This document shows, in pieces, positions 35,076 through 60,811 of a DNA stretch of 64,000 nucleotides (the stretch's first letter is position 1; every line of letters begins with the position of its first letter). The translations under genes were made by a program, and so were the position numbers. Source of the DNA: Elysia chlorotica (Eukaryota; Mollusca; Gastropoda; Plakobranchidae); the NCBI GenBank assembly GCA_003991915.1, contig RQTK01000220.1:62976-126975 (forward strand), read 5' to 3'. The notes below the pieces were generated by a model. The model worked only from the letters and a program-made list of their open reading frames with translations. It was not told where the DNA came from and did not search any database.

Positions 35076-35836
35076 CGTGAAGAAGACATCTTCAAACAGC
35101 GAAAACGCTCTATTTATTGAAAACATTAAACTTCCTGGATGTTCCAGATTTTTGTATTCCGTGTGATTAAAAGCCACCCCCGTCACCCCCGCCGCTATTG
35201 TATTCGGCCAAGCCAGTCAGCCAGTGGGGCACGGCGGATCGATAGTTTTAATTCTCTATCCTAATTAAGCAGGATAGGCTTTTACGGCCTTTTCCCCCAT
35301 GTTCTGCCCAACATTGACGTGAAATGGTTGCACTTTGTGAAAACTTGGCTTCTTTGATTAGCCTTACATTTTACGCCACCTAGCCTAACTGATTCCAAAT
35401 TCGTCGCGCATTTCGCATTTTTTTGGGGGGGACATCGCCAAACAAACTAACGCGGCATTTAAGGGATTAATCGCCGCCTCTAAATAATACTAGAGTAGAT
35501 CTTCATGTGAACACCCACGCTGTCACAACAGTGTTACAATCAGCTATAACCTTAAACAGTCCAGTGTTTAGAAAAGGGGTTGTGGTTGTAAACACTCATT
35601 AACTTAAAATCTGGGGAACACCAGATGGGAAGATTCGAACCCCCGCGTCATGATCACTACCGACTGAGCTATCTGACGCCGAACTTCCGTGGAGGGAGAG
35701 TTAGAAGTACAAAGTTTACCCCAGTAACTGTGATTGCCGTAACGGCACTCGGGCAGACTTAAAATCCTGCACAAGGAGGGAAACCCCCCTCTAGCCTCGT
35801 GCGTCATAGATAGAAGATTTGGGCTAGGGAGAGAAG

Positions 35837-35887
<51 letters not shown>

Positions 35888-37310
35888 CTCTCTCTCACAC
35901 ACACACACACGTGGATCAACTGCGCGTCTAACTGTTCTGGCCCTTGAAATTTCTGATACGCCACTTCAGGTCTCGGAGTCTAGGTCATGGTCAACAATGA
36001 CACTCTTGCTGTTTTTTTGTGTGTGTTGTGTGTTGTTTTTTGTTTTTGTTTTTGTTTTGTTTGTTTGTTTTTATGTTGTTTTTTGTGGGGTGGCATGGTT
36101 ATATAAATTATGTGCCTGAGCCAGATTAACAAACAATAACAAAACATCAGTGTATGCGTGTGGGTGTGTGTCTAAATATACGCCAGGTGTTATTACAACA
36201 TGTATGAAAGGAAACAAAAATAATGTGTTAGTGTTGTGGTTGATCCCAAGGCAGTGTTTAGCAATCTATGACTGTGTCTTACATGCACTGCACTTGATAT
36301 AATGCTCCGGAAATCAAGAGAATGAAACGCTACCAATTGCATAGTCTATCAGATGGTAATTTAAAAATAATGTCCTAGTGGTGGCGAAGTGCTCCTGTCT
36401 GTGTCGCTTTAGATTCTCTGTGATTTTTTATTCATTTGTGTATTTATTTTGCATGGCGAGGTTATATAAATTATATGTGCTTGAACCAGATTACCAATCA
36501 ACAAAGTGACCGGCTGAGACAGGAGTTATGGTATCCCCACCCTGTCTCGTGTGTGGCAGCACATAAAATTGTCAGACGTTCGTCTTGGGGCCCGTCCACG
36601 ATATAGCTTATAAGTTGCTGACGTTGGACGTTAAAACCTAACCAACCAACCAACCAATCAACAAAACATCCGTGTATGCTTGTGGGTGTGTGTCTAAATA
36701 TACGCCAGGTGTTATTACAACATGTATGAAAGGAAACAAAAAGTGTTTGTATGTGTGTGTGTGTTGTGGTTTATCTCAAGGCAGTGTTTAGAAATCTATG
36801 ACTGTGTCTTACATGCACTGCACTTGACAGAGTGATCCGGAAATCAAGAGAATGAAACGCTACTACCAGCTAGTCTAATCGATTATCCTCTAAAATGATG
36901 GATTCGTTGCATAGTCTACCAGATGATAATTTTAAAAAAGTAATGTCCTAGTGGTGGCGAAGTGCTCCTCTCTGTGTCGCTTCGATCCTCAGTTCGCCAG
37001 CACATAGGTTTGTAACTTAAGAGGCGAGTCTTTCTTGTGGTCAGATTAGATCTTCGAACGGTGGTGAATTTGTTTTGCTTGTTTTGTTTTGTTTTCGTAT
37101 TTCGTATTCGTATTTTGTCTCTCTTTTGTTTAAATTGGGTTTTTGATTGATGGTTTAATTTTAACTCCACTACTTCCGGTAGCTTTAAACCGCCCTGTGG
37201 ACAGATGTCGTGTGGGTCCAAAAGTAACAGAAAAAAAGCTAATAACTGTTAACTGATAGAAGAGGGGAGAAAGTAGGTAGAACGGAGATAGGGTGGAGAG
37301 AGAGAGAGAG

Positions 37311-37347
<37 letters not shown>

Positions 37348-37597
37348 TCCCCTCTCTTCCTATCTCTCTTTTTTTCCCTCCCTCTTCTCAATAGAAACAA
37401 TAGCAGAACCAGCAACAGGTCAACGTCAATACTACATGTTAAAATGTGGACATATATTAAAAACAACAACAACGGCAAACGGTGAACAACAAGTGAAAAA
37501 CAACACGTAAATATACACCTACAACATCAACACCACCATCACCACCACCACCACCAATAACGACAACAACAGTAACATCAACAGCAACAACAATAAT

Positions 37598-37628
<31 letters not shown>

Positions 37629-37915
37629 GCCACAACAATAATTATAACAATGACAGCAGCAACAATAATAATAACAATGACAGCAAGAACAACAACAACG
37701 ACAACGACAACACAGCAAGAGTAGAAGCGTAGCACAACAACATCAAGTAACCACCACCAGCGCCTGACTTGTGATCAGACTCAGAGCGACTCACCTGAAC
37801 AGAGGAACTTGAGATTCTCCAGCTCGGAGCTGTCAAGCTGCTGCGCGATCTTCAGAAGGAGCAGGTTCAATTCCCAGTCGTCGCTGGGCACCAGCTGGCC
37901 CAGGTTAGTGGCCAT
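30177..37915 (-). CDS. Death effector domain protein, six exons, 298 aa
   Basis: Exons (- strand) 37915-37795, 33749-33637, 32716-32611, 32105-31993, 31102-30922 and 30439-30177 join in frame to 298 residues. All splice sites are GT/AG and phases agree throughout. Residues about 12-98 look like a death effector domain: WELNLLLLKIAQQLDSSEL, LKFLC, FFTYLREQMMISRDNLLLL and the RxDL motif as RKDL (residues 86-89) in the last helix. DEDs mediate homotypic assembly in caspase-8/FADD-type signalling. Residues about 117-175 form a compact beta/alpha-looking module (VQFHVEG, LEALRATMARLLFVP, FIFLSGVEP, LTLTFMI) whose family I cannot name. Residues about 215-280 are a charged, Gln/Ala-rich probable coiled coil. 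There is no caspase, death or kinase domain, so an adaptor role is likely; function is inferred only. The start ATG has a strong context (CCACCATGG). Confidence 0.85.
30922..31102 (-). CDS. DED gene exon 5
   Basis: Acceptor TTGCAG ends at 31103 and donor GTCAGG starts at 30921. It encodes EFIFLSGVEPSSSLTLTFMI, finishing the middle module, then an acidic linker with SVDDSEYMDP. Phase 0 to 1. Confidence 0.88.
31590..31985. repeat. Trinucleotide-phased repeat in DED intron 4
   Basis: About 390 bp built of units such as GTTACTGCTGTTAATGGTGTT, all in multiples of three, end within 10 bp of the exon 4 donor. On the + strand it gives long Leu- or Val-rich open frames, which are artefacts of the triplet structure. 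Confidence 0.9.
31993..32105 (-). CDS. DED gene exon 4
   Basis: Acceptor TGTCAG ends at 32106 and donor GTTCGT starts at 31992. It encodes DGFKHVQFHVEGNLDRFQ and LEALRATMARLLFVPQ, the first half of the unnamed middle module. Phase 1 to 0. Confidence 0.88.
32611..32716 (-). CDS. DED gene exon 3
   Basis: Acceptor CGCCAG ends at 32717 and donor GTGAGG starts at 32610. It encodes AFMWHLQRKDLHELAADYAR, which carries the RxDL motif and last DED helix, then NTLYFYAPSQEP. Phase 0 to 1. Confidence 0.9.
33100..33330. repeat. AAACAAAC-rich repeat in DED intron 2
   Basis: Repeats of ACAACTAAACAAACAAACCT and AAACAAACAAAGCT, with three copies of a longer piece containing GCTTACAGTGGAT / GCTTACAATGGATGTTA. 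Confidence 0.8.
33355..33632. repeat. About 40-45-bp tandem repeat next to DED exon 2
   Basis: Six or more imperfect copies of a unit with GACAAACGGGCACGCCAGCA and CCGAGAGAATAAT run up to within a few bases of the exon 2 donor (33636). Confidence 0.85.
33637..33749 (-). CDS. DED gene exon 2
   Basis: Acceptor CACCCAG ends at 33750 and donor GTAGGC starts at 33636. It encodes SKGVPKRILSKFSTPEAFF and REQMMISRDNLLLLQ, the middle helices of the domain. 113 nt, phase 1 to 0. Confidence 0.9.
34161..34232 (+). mobile_element. SINE S1 tRNA-like head, + strand
   Basis: Carries GGTGGTCCAGGGGTAGAAC (A box) and GGTCCCGAGTTCGAATCC (B box), nearly identical to the - strand head of the full copy at 13590-13843. 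The 3' end does not pair with the GGGCGCG start, so it is not a functional tRNA gene. Confidence 0.75.
34277..34390 (-). mobile_element. SINE S1 body/tail, - strand
   Basis: Contains TTGGTTTAACGTCCAACATC, TAGACGGGCCCCAAGACTGA and GGCAGCACATAAAATTGTCA (on the - strand). It ends at GGGCGGGG without its own head. With the + strand head 45 bp away, it looks like two insertions in opposite orientation. Confidence 0.8.
35600..35685 (-). mobile_element. tRNA-like SINE head, - strand
   Basis: On the - strand: GGCGTCAGATAGCTCAGTCG, GTAGTGATCATGACGCGG and GGGTTCGAATC. This resembles the second SINE family seen at 15930-16180 (GATAGCTCAG...TTCGAATC). Confidence 0.5.
36095..36990. repeat. Tandem segmental duplication in DED intron 1
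   Basis: Segments about 36095-36425 and 36456-36990 share GTTATATAAATTAT, AAATATACGCCAGGTGTTAT, GACTGTGTCTTACATGCACT and CTAGTGGTGGCGAAGTGCTC in the same order. The second copy is longer because it contains the SINE at 36506-36653 and other small insertions. Confidence 0.88.
36506..36653 (+). mobile_element. SINE S1, 5'-truncated, with target-site duplication
   Basis: Starts in the body at GTGACCGGCTGAGACAGGAG, runs through GGCAGCACATAAAATTGTCA and ends TTGGACGTTAAAACC with an (AACC)n-type tail. CCAATCAACAAA flanks it at 36494-36505 and 36654-36665, a 12-bp target-site duplication. The neighbouring duplicate segment lacks the element. Confidence 0.88.
37297..37343. repeat. (GA)n then (TC)n microsatellite
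   Basis: GA repeats meet TC repeats at about 37312 in the same mirror arrangement as at 428-611, with GT-rich and AAC-rich sequence nearby. Confidence 0.8.
37463..37735. repeat. (AAC)n / (ACC)n / (AAT)n degenerate triplet repeat
   Basis: Imperfect AAC, ACC and AAT triplets fill the end of DED intron 1, about 60 bp downstream of the exon 1 donor on the - strand. The poly-Val open frame on the - strand is an artefact. Confidence 0.85.
37795..37915 (-). CDS. DED gene exon 1
   Basis: ATG at 37915-37913 in the context GACCACCATGG; donor GTGAGT begins at 37794. It encodes MATNLGQLVPSDDWELN through LKFLCS, helices 1-2 of the death effector domain, and ends phase 1. Confidence 0.88.
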
Positions 37916-37917
37916 GG

Positions 37918-38120
37918 TGGTCGCAGTGGCTTTCTCTACTCGGGAGGGATCCCCACTCCAGCCAGGGTCGCAGTGGCTTTCTCTACTCGGGAGGGATCCC
38001 CACTCCAGCCAGGGTCGCAGTGGCTTTCTCTACTCGGGAGGGATCCTTCCCCCACTCCAGCCAGGGTCGCAGTGGCTTTCTCTACTCGGGAGGGATCCTT
38101 CCCCCACTCCAGCCAGGGTC
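37918..38120 (-). repeat. 47-52-bp tandem repeat in DED 5' leader/promoter
   Basis: Four copies, starting near 37921, 37968, 38015 and 38067, of a unit with CGCAGTGGCTTTCTCTACTC, GGGAGGGATCC and CACTCCAGCCAGGG. The array lies directly upstream of the DED start codon (37915), so it is 5' UTR or core promoter. The two distal copies have an extra TTCCC. Confidence 0.9.
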
Positions 38121-38466
38121 CAGCCGCTCAACTGACCAGTGGTCAGACTGGACTCGCTACACCTAGCTCTACGCCCAGGTTTGTGGCTCCGGATTTTGTT
38201 CTCATTAATAGCAGTTAGTGATAGTATCAATACACATTGGCTGGCTGTTACTAGTGTTAGATCACTTGTTGGGAGAGTTTGTTAGATCACTGTGTTGGAA
38301 GACGTTCAATGGTGAAGTGTTTTACACACCTAGAAATAAAAAAATAAATAAACGTTGTTTGCTCTTTTTATATCACAATAATTATGTATGTAGTCTCTTT
38401 CCATCGCTTTCTCTCCCTCTCGCTCGCGCGCTTTCTCTATCTCCACATATATATTATGTGTGTGTG

Positions 38467-38469
<3 letters not shown>

Positions 38470-38546
<77 letters not shown>
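38470..38546. repeat. (CT)n microsatellite
   Basis: About 38 CT units following a GT run, upstream of the DED gene. Confidence 0.9.
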
Positions 38547-38551
<5 letters not shown>

Positions 38552-39486
38552 AGTTAATGATAAAGGATACAAAAGGGTAGACAGATAGGAACAATAATAA
38601 GAGAGTAAAAGTAAAGTACTAAGGAAAGAGATAGCGAGGGTAGAGGTAGAAAATAAGAGAAAGAGCCAGACAGAGAGTGGGGGAGACCGTTCCTTTGTGA
38701 TATAAACAAGAAAAATTATATTTAGTGGTAAGGCATAATTATCGTTATACGAAGGTAAGACAATTCAAGCCGTCGAAATTACCTTAAATAAAGCACAGTT
38801 ATACATATCATTCGATTTTCTAAAATACTTACGTTAACGTATAACACCATGAATATCACAAATGTAAACTGCAGCAAAATATGTCACAAACAAGCACCGA
38901 TGTAAAGGCAGCTTGTACTGTCACCGTGTATGTGGCACGGGGTTCTTAACACGGCGATATAGTCATCATGATTTACCATGATGAAAGCCACTGAGACGTA
39001 CGAGAAGATGCGGGGACTATCTGTAAAGCTACACAGGGTCTAGCAACATCAACGACCAAGCGACACGGTTCACCTCGCTCCCAAACCTGGTCCATGTTAC
39101 TTGCTAGCTATAAATAGACTGGGAAATCCCGCACACCTTATTAAAAGTTAAAGACCGAGCATGCGCACTGAGCTTACATGGTTGAATCACCAGACTCAAG
39201 ATGAAATATTTTGTATAGACCGCCTGCGGTACAGTGCTATCAGTATCACCGTGTTCCAGTGATTGTGCTTCTCACTCTCTCTATAGTGCCAGTGTTGGTG
39301 TTCCATGTACTAAGGGCCTACTGTGTACAATTGTACTTCGTGGTGGCTGTTCACACGTCACACTTTGTGTGCTTCACTGGTCTTCACTGCGACATTGACG
39401 TCATTGGGATAAAGTTCAGGCGAGGTCAGCAGGGGTCACTGCAAACTGAAATCACAGCCTTGTATAGTTTAGAGAGATGGGGAGGG

Positions 39487-39587
<101 letters not shown>

Positions 39588-42500
39588 AGAGAGAGGTGGG
39601 GGGAGAGAGGGACAAATACAGAGAAGGAAGATAGACAGGCGGGGAGGGAGAGAGAGACGCATAGGCCTACTTGTAAAGGCATGCAGACGTTCAAATGGAT
39701 AGACAGGAAGAGGGAAACATACAGTTATGTCAAACTTGAACCCATGTATTGTGTAAACCGTATTTTAAATACACTGTATTTAATTTTAAACGTGTCATTG
39801 TGAGGATGATTGATAATTGCCAATACGCGTTAGGAGAACTAGATCTAGATCTGGGTATATACTAGTTTACTACAAAGTACAGTAGGTAGAGTGGCATCGG
39901 GTAAGCTCGGGATTGGTGGGACTGCACGTTCTTTTCAAACCTTGATGACGTTTATATTTTCGGCACGACACAGGGATTTAAAAAAAAGGCTGGAAAAATA
40001 ACTTTTTAAAGACTTAGAATATTTCAACCTATTTAAGTAACTATACACCTCATGGATGCGCAGAATTGTATTTTCATTAAATGAAAGGTAACGCCTTTCT
40101 TTCTGCCAAGGCTGACTGACGATTCATATTAACTGATTCGGGTAAAAGCTGGTTTCCCCTGTCTGGTACTTGATTTTAGTTTCTCATACCTGTATATCCC
40201 CCTGACTCCGTTCTAAGCAGCACGGGCTACCTGTAGAACGCCTTGCTTCTAACCATCGACTTCTATGGTAGCAGGACGGAGTCGCAGTGACACTACCACT
40301 ACCAGTGTCAGTTTTATCCGCTTTACAATTCTTTGACTTGAGCCCTTTTGTCTATTATGTTATGTACATGCTGAAAGTTGTCGCATTGCTTTCTGCTTCC
40401 AATGTATCAAATCTATAGATGTTTTCTTTAACATGTACATGCACCACTGGTACAACTAGAGATAAAGTGGGCGCTGAATAAACCGATTTTATCTTACAAC
40501 GTGGATCTGGTTTGTTAAATAATTTCATTGCTGTGACCTTTTACAAATATAATTTTAAAACAAATACCAAGGGAGCCTAACTTGAAAATTACACCGACTT
40601 AATATCTTGAACAGAGTTTACTTGGTCATAAATGTATGCCTGTATTACACACACAAACCTTGCACTGACATCAAACTTAAAAACACAAGAAACCAAATCG
40701 AACAATTTGAAAGAATACAGCACTTTTATGCACTTATTATTTGTATATTCTTTTATAAAGGATAATTTTTCAACAAGTTAAGTTAAAATATAATGATGGT
40801 GATATCTGTGTAGCTCAGAGAGAGAAAAGAAAGATATGAGAGAGAGAGCAAGATAGAGAGAGGGAGGGACGGGGAGAGAAAGGGAGAGAGAGAAAGAGAG
40901 AGAGAGAGAGAAAGAGAAAGGAAAAGAGATACAGAGAGCATCTGGCAATACAATCCATGGCTTCAAATAATAACACAAGCACAGATTCTCCTGATGTTTT
41001 GATACTTTATCTCTCTCTAACTGTGAACCGTGTTAAGTTCGCTAATAAAGGCACTAATAACACACATGTGATTGCTCTTAAGTATTAACAATGTTTCAGT
41101 CTTTGCATATTAAATAGTTTCCAAACTTTACAATCTAAGTAGATAAAAAACAAACTTAGGCCTTGCATATTCAAATTGTTTTTTTTAACTCTAGAACTGT
41201 ACAAGGACAAAAAAGAAAGCTAGTACATGTACAGTAATCAATACTAAAATATTGACTTATCACAAGTAGTGGTACAAATTTATTTCCCTATTTTTACCTA
41301 ATTTTTCTTCATCTCTAAATCTTTAAATAGGACCCCCTCCCCCCTCCTCAAACAAAAAACCCAAGAAAACAACAATAAACAAAAGGAGAAATAAATCTAA
41401 GAGTCAACAACGTAATGTGTGTAAACATCTAAAATAATGTACTCATTTTGAACAGTTGTATAATCTGCATAACAAAAAGCTAAGCTGTGCTCCCACAGTG
41501 CTAAAATGAATACATTGTATAACTTCTAGTTCTACAGTAACTAAGAGTTGAACACAGCAAAGCTGACCTCCCTTGACCAATCAGGTCAAACAACTGCCGA
41601 GACCCACAGACAAGACACAGCTCTGTGACTTTCCCACACTTATCTCATTACACCTAAATATAAAATCCAAAAACTAGACTCTATATCAAAATACATTCCA
41701 TAAAACTAAAATACAAAATTACATAAAAATTAAGATTCATGATGCCTGTAAAGATGTTTTGAGAGAGTTTGTTTTGTATTGTATGTATGAGGGAGAGTAT
41801 ACAGGATGTTTAACAGATTGATTGGCGTGTGTGTGTATCAGTGTGCTGTGTAAATACATGCAAGTATGCTGAATGTGTGTGTGTGTGTGTGTGTGTATGT
41901 GTGTGTGTTGTGTTTGCGTGAGCTCAAGAGTCCACAAAATATCACCTCCTGTTTTTGACAGTCAATACATGTTCAAATGTACATTCTGTGTACAGCAAAT
42001 CGTTGGGAGAGATATCAAGATAAATGTAGGAAAACAAAAAATCGCAACAGCTAGCACCGACAATGCATGTTTATATACAGTCAAGCAACAGGGGGGACCT
42101 TTCTTGGAAAGGGCTCAGAGAGCAGTCTTGAGACCCCGCTCAGAGTAAGATCAAAACTTACAGGTCGAAGAACTCAGGGAGTATCCTGATAGACAGATCA
42201 GAGTTAGACTGCAGAGTTTGCAAAGCTTTCGCACCAAGCTTCACACCCAACCATACAAGTACAAGGCACCACTTCTCTAGTCTTATATTCCAACTATGAA
42301 AGAAGCCCATTCATTGGTTAGGATTGCATCTTGTGTTTTGCATTGCATGGAAGAAAAGCTAGGTGTGGTGTGTTAATAGTAACAAGGAAATTACACGACA
42401 AAGAAACACTATATATCTTTGTTTTAAAAGATTAACTATTTATAAAAACAAGTTCTCACAAGCCAACTAAAAAAAATTGACAGTAGGGTTAGAAGTAAAA

Positions 42501-45500
42501 CTGTAGCTCTGCTCTATGGTGAAAACAGCCCTTTCCAATAATGAAAGCTGGAGGCTTCTTCCTCATAGACATCTGGATTATGAAGTTTGCAAAGAGTCAA
42601 GCAAAGAATCAAGCAAGAAAAGGTAAAACAGAAGACTTTTTAAATCTCAGCTGCAAAGCAACCAAGAACAGAACAAAACCACAGGGAGCTGTAATTGATT
42701 TCATGAAGAAATCAGACTTCAGTTTTAACAACAACACATTAAACTTGTTGTCAACAGATCCCCCTGCTCTCAGACAGCAAAAATCACTCAAAATAGAGAG
42801 AGAGATGAAAGATAGATGATACAGGGCTCAGTTAAATGTACATTGACAAAAGTAATGTAATTATATACAAAAACATGCATATGATTAGAAAGATTTTTTA
42901 ACATTTGTGTTTTCCGCAGTTGAATACATAATAATCAATATATACATACAATGGTCATGATAATTCGTTTAAGTTTAATATTCACACAACACATGCCTTC
43001 ACTCTAGCCATCATGGAGCAGAAGAGCTCTGTACATTTTTTGGCTCCTCTTGTATCATTAACTTGTTCATCTCACTTAATGATCATTCTGAGCAACTATA
43101 ATATTTTGACCCACAGGTGGACTAACATCTAGAAACTCTCTCTTTGACAACAAAATACTAGTCAAGAACTATTTTTTGCATGGAGTCATATGAAAGTTCT
43201 TTGGTGTAACTTGCATGAAGGCAACAATTCTCGTAAAAACCTTGTAACAGAGCTGACACAAATCTCACAGTGTCTCAAGTCAAAGCCACTCTCACAAATC
43301 AAAAAGTAAAACAAAAATAAAAGGTAAATTTTTGGGTAAAAAAATTAGCTCTCCATTTACAGTATTGGTGAGTTAAATGCAAATGAGTTTATACCACATC
43401 ATTTTGTATCTGTTATAAAATGACGCACATCGTAATTATACAAAAGGTTTGGTGCACAGGTTTTCTGTCACAAAGCAGGAATCCCACCCCAGTACCAAAC
43501 GTGAAATATCAGAGTCCAGGCGTGTTTGTTCAACTCACAGATCTAGCAACTTCTCAACATACCAATCACAGATCAACCCCAAAAACATAAAACTTATTAC
43601 CACTAAGTTACATGCCTCTATGAGAAAAAAAACAACGAAAAAGCAATCACATATACCCAGAGCTTATATAATTATATGTACCTATCTAACTATTAATCAG
43701 TTTAGAAGGAAGGTACAAATAAGGTAGCTGTGTTGTTTGATTGCCTTCTACTGGTACTTCAAATATTGAAGTGCACACAGTGGCAGTAAAATAGGTAACT
43801 CGGAAAAAAACTGACTGAGACACTACAACTTTCATAATACATATACATGACTATGTATATTTCATCCATATATTAGAACTGCCCAAGTGCAAATGGCATA
43901 ACAAGTGTTGCTTTACTAGCCTGATGTCTCAACACAAAGTACTCCCAAACATCCCAATTGGTTATGGCATTATGTTTCATGTTTACCATTGCTGCATGCA
44001 TTGAACAAACAATTTTCACAGGTTATACAATTTTCAATATTGCTTAAAAACAGTGGATAAACCTCTTGCATAGGCTGGTGTTCCCTCCGTAAGATTAAAA
44101 GATCAATAAATAAAAAAATAGATGTGCATGATGTAAAAGTTTTTGTTTGTTTAATTGAACCGTTTCTAGATCTGTTACAAGCTGACAACAGTCAGGATCA
44201 TATTAGTAAGCGAGTAAAAGAATAGAACAAATTGAGGGTTAAAAATAACTATGTCTAAACAGGAAAGAAAAACTATACAACTTTGTGATATCACTGGCCA
44301 AAACAAGTCAAGATCTGAGTTTAGCAAACCAAACATATGGGTATCCCTGAATGCACATTTAACCTTTAGAGACACTTGGCAGATATTAATTTAGATTTAA
44401 ACCTAATTAAACCACATAAAAAAGAGATGATCAACATAAAAAGTATACTATGATTTTACATCATCAATTTAGAGCGCCTCTGCATTATTACAAAAAATAT
44501 CAAACAGTTACCAAAGTTTGATTCTAGGTCTCTTGATAATTGATACAGTACTTGGTCACCATGCCGACACTAGGCGCCGAGTAAAATGATCATTGCCAAT
44601 TGGGTGGTTGGGGGAAAATAAAAAAAAGACTAACAACTGGTGTTATCAGCCACAGCTCCAAAACGTCACAACCCTTTCTGAATTTATTGCATGTTCACAA
44701 TAACTTAGAGGTAACAAAATACTACATGCAATTAAAACCAACACATTAGAGCCTCTTGTTGAGGCAAAAACAAGAAACTGTTCTACAAATGCCCGAGATA
44801 AACAGGTGGACATGTACAGAGAGATATAGATCACTATCATAGATAATTCAATAACAATATTTTCTCACAACCATTCCTTCCAATCTCTCATCAGACTTAA
44901 TTTCAACGTGTAGTCCTAATGGTGGATTATTTCTAAAGACAAAGATTCAAGTAGAGCTTGCATGTTTACATGAAAGTAGAAAGTAAAACTGTCAAACCTT
45001 CTGTATGTCAGTGCATTGGGAAATGAGGATGGGATGTTAACAGCCTGGTGTTTTTACACTACCACCAGTACAGACAAGTTTAATTATGTATATGCATAAG
45101 AATGAAGAATAATTTCCATAAAAGCACTTTTTGGAGGTGGACGGCATGGTATGCATTTTTATGATTAAAATTCTACATGCAAAATGGTTTATTCACTTTA
45201 CACATTCACTAACCACAAAGTAGCTTAGGTTGTAAGGCATTGTCCTCGGGTGTTTAGATAACTGTTTCAGATGTAAAGAATATTGGCGCAGCAGTATTGT
45301 TTGGACAGACGGTAATAGAGTTACTTTAAAACAAGTAGACTGGTCAGCAGTGTAGGTGGATGAAGTGAGACTCTATCGCTGAAGCGATGGCTTGCTCACC
45401 TCACACACAGCATGTCTCAAAGCTAAGGATGAAACAAGCGCTTGATCAATTCTTTCCATTATAATGAGCTATCAACTTTAAAAAATCTTTCATTTCAAAC

Positions 45501-47116
45501 TAAGCAAGTTTCAGAAAAAGGTTTTCAACCTTCCAATCTACGTCTTATTCTAGAACTTAGTTGCACAAATCATACCCGACCACAGCACTCTCAAGACGGT
45601 TCTTCAGTAAAGTCTGAGCATTCTATTCATGCATGAGGAAAGAAAAGTGAAAGAAGGCACTTGGTGGTGACGCAGCTCATGGTCTACAGCTGCCAGACTC
45701 GCACAGTAAATTATGCTGCATTTCACTGTGTATGGTATGAGATGAAATAACCACACTTCTCTCATCACAACCTGTATAGCTCACAACACAATTGCCACTC
45801 ACAATCTTCAAAACGATCAAATAAAACTTTGTTAGAAATTCCAATGTAGCTTTGGTTTCTTTTGACATTTTGTTTGTAACATTTAGGTTATTAAAAACAA
45901 AACTTAAAAATGACTAGAACTAATCATGTTCAAAGATGAAAGAGACAAACTTTTTTTTTTTGATCACGTACAATGGGCTCTGTATAAAGTGTACCTCCAC
46001 ATCTACATTTATCAATGTGTGATTCTTTATTACGGCAATGAGATTTTTTAAACATTTTGAAAGCTTTAAAACAGATCAAAGTAAAACAAATTCATTCAAT
46101 CCAACAATATAAAACCATACAAAACTATCTTTTGTTCTTAAAAAGAAAAGTTTAAAAAAAATATAAAAACATTCCATATTTAACTGTCTTACATAAGAAA
46201 AGGGCTGCTGGCTTGAAAAAAATACATTGTAAAACCTATTTGCATAAAAACGAAGAAATTTCCACTCTTCAACAATGACAACAATACTGCATAAGATATA
46301 AGGTATACAAAACTATTATGTTTGAAACTTTACTGCTGAACTGAATTATGTATGCATGTATGAGTGACACAATATAATCTATGAGTTTGTGTGTGCATGG
46401 ATCAGCATGAACATCAGGTGTATAGCTCTGAAGTCCATCTTACAAATAATTGAAAGACTAGCTGTAAGAAGAGGAAATAGAACTATAAGACTTCATCCAT
46501 AACATATCTATACAAAAACAACTTCTGTAAACTTTGTAAAATAGCTAGTTACTCACAACCACAAGATTTATTTTATTGCTTCAAATATCAGACTTCAAGA
46601 TAATGCTATATTTGTTTATTTTGCAAGTTTTGAGAAATATGAGTATTGGCCTCGAGCTGACATGTAGAACTGTTTTTGTGCATAACTGGTATGGGCAAGA
46701 ACACACAAAAACTAATCCCACCATATGGACACTAAATACTTTTTTTTACTCTACTACAAACCTAACATCAAGCCATTAACAGAATAAAAAAACCCAAACA
46801 AAAACAGATTTAAACTCCGACGATTTGGAAGAACACAGGTGAAGATTATACTCCTCAACAACCATTCAGTAAAACAAAAATAAAAATCACAACAATCAAC
46901 TTCATTGGCTTCAACAGCCAACTTTTCAATAAAAAAATGCAGTTTTTTCATAAAATCGGCAGACAAGATCAAGCACTCATATAATTTTATGTATATAAGT
47001 ATAAAATATGTAATTTGTATGATAAAACAGGAGTTCAGCAAAACATTTGAAATCTGTATAGAGTGTGTTTATGAATGCAACATTGTAACAAGTGGAGAGG
47101 GAGGTGTGGCCAGCGT

Positions 47117-60797
<13,681 letters not shown>

Positions 60798-60811
60798 CCC
60801 TCATAGGCAGC

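Noticed and set aside
37457..37735. Poly-Val frame on the - strand
   Set aside because: Translation of degenerate AAC/ACC triplets in DED intron 1.
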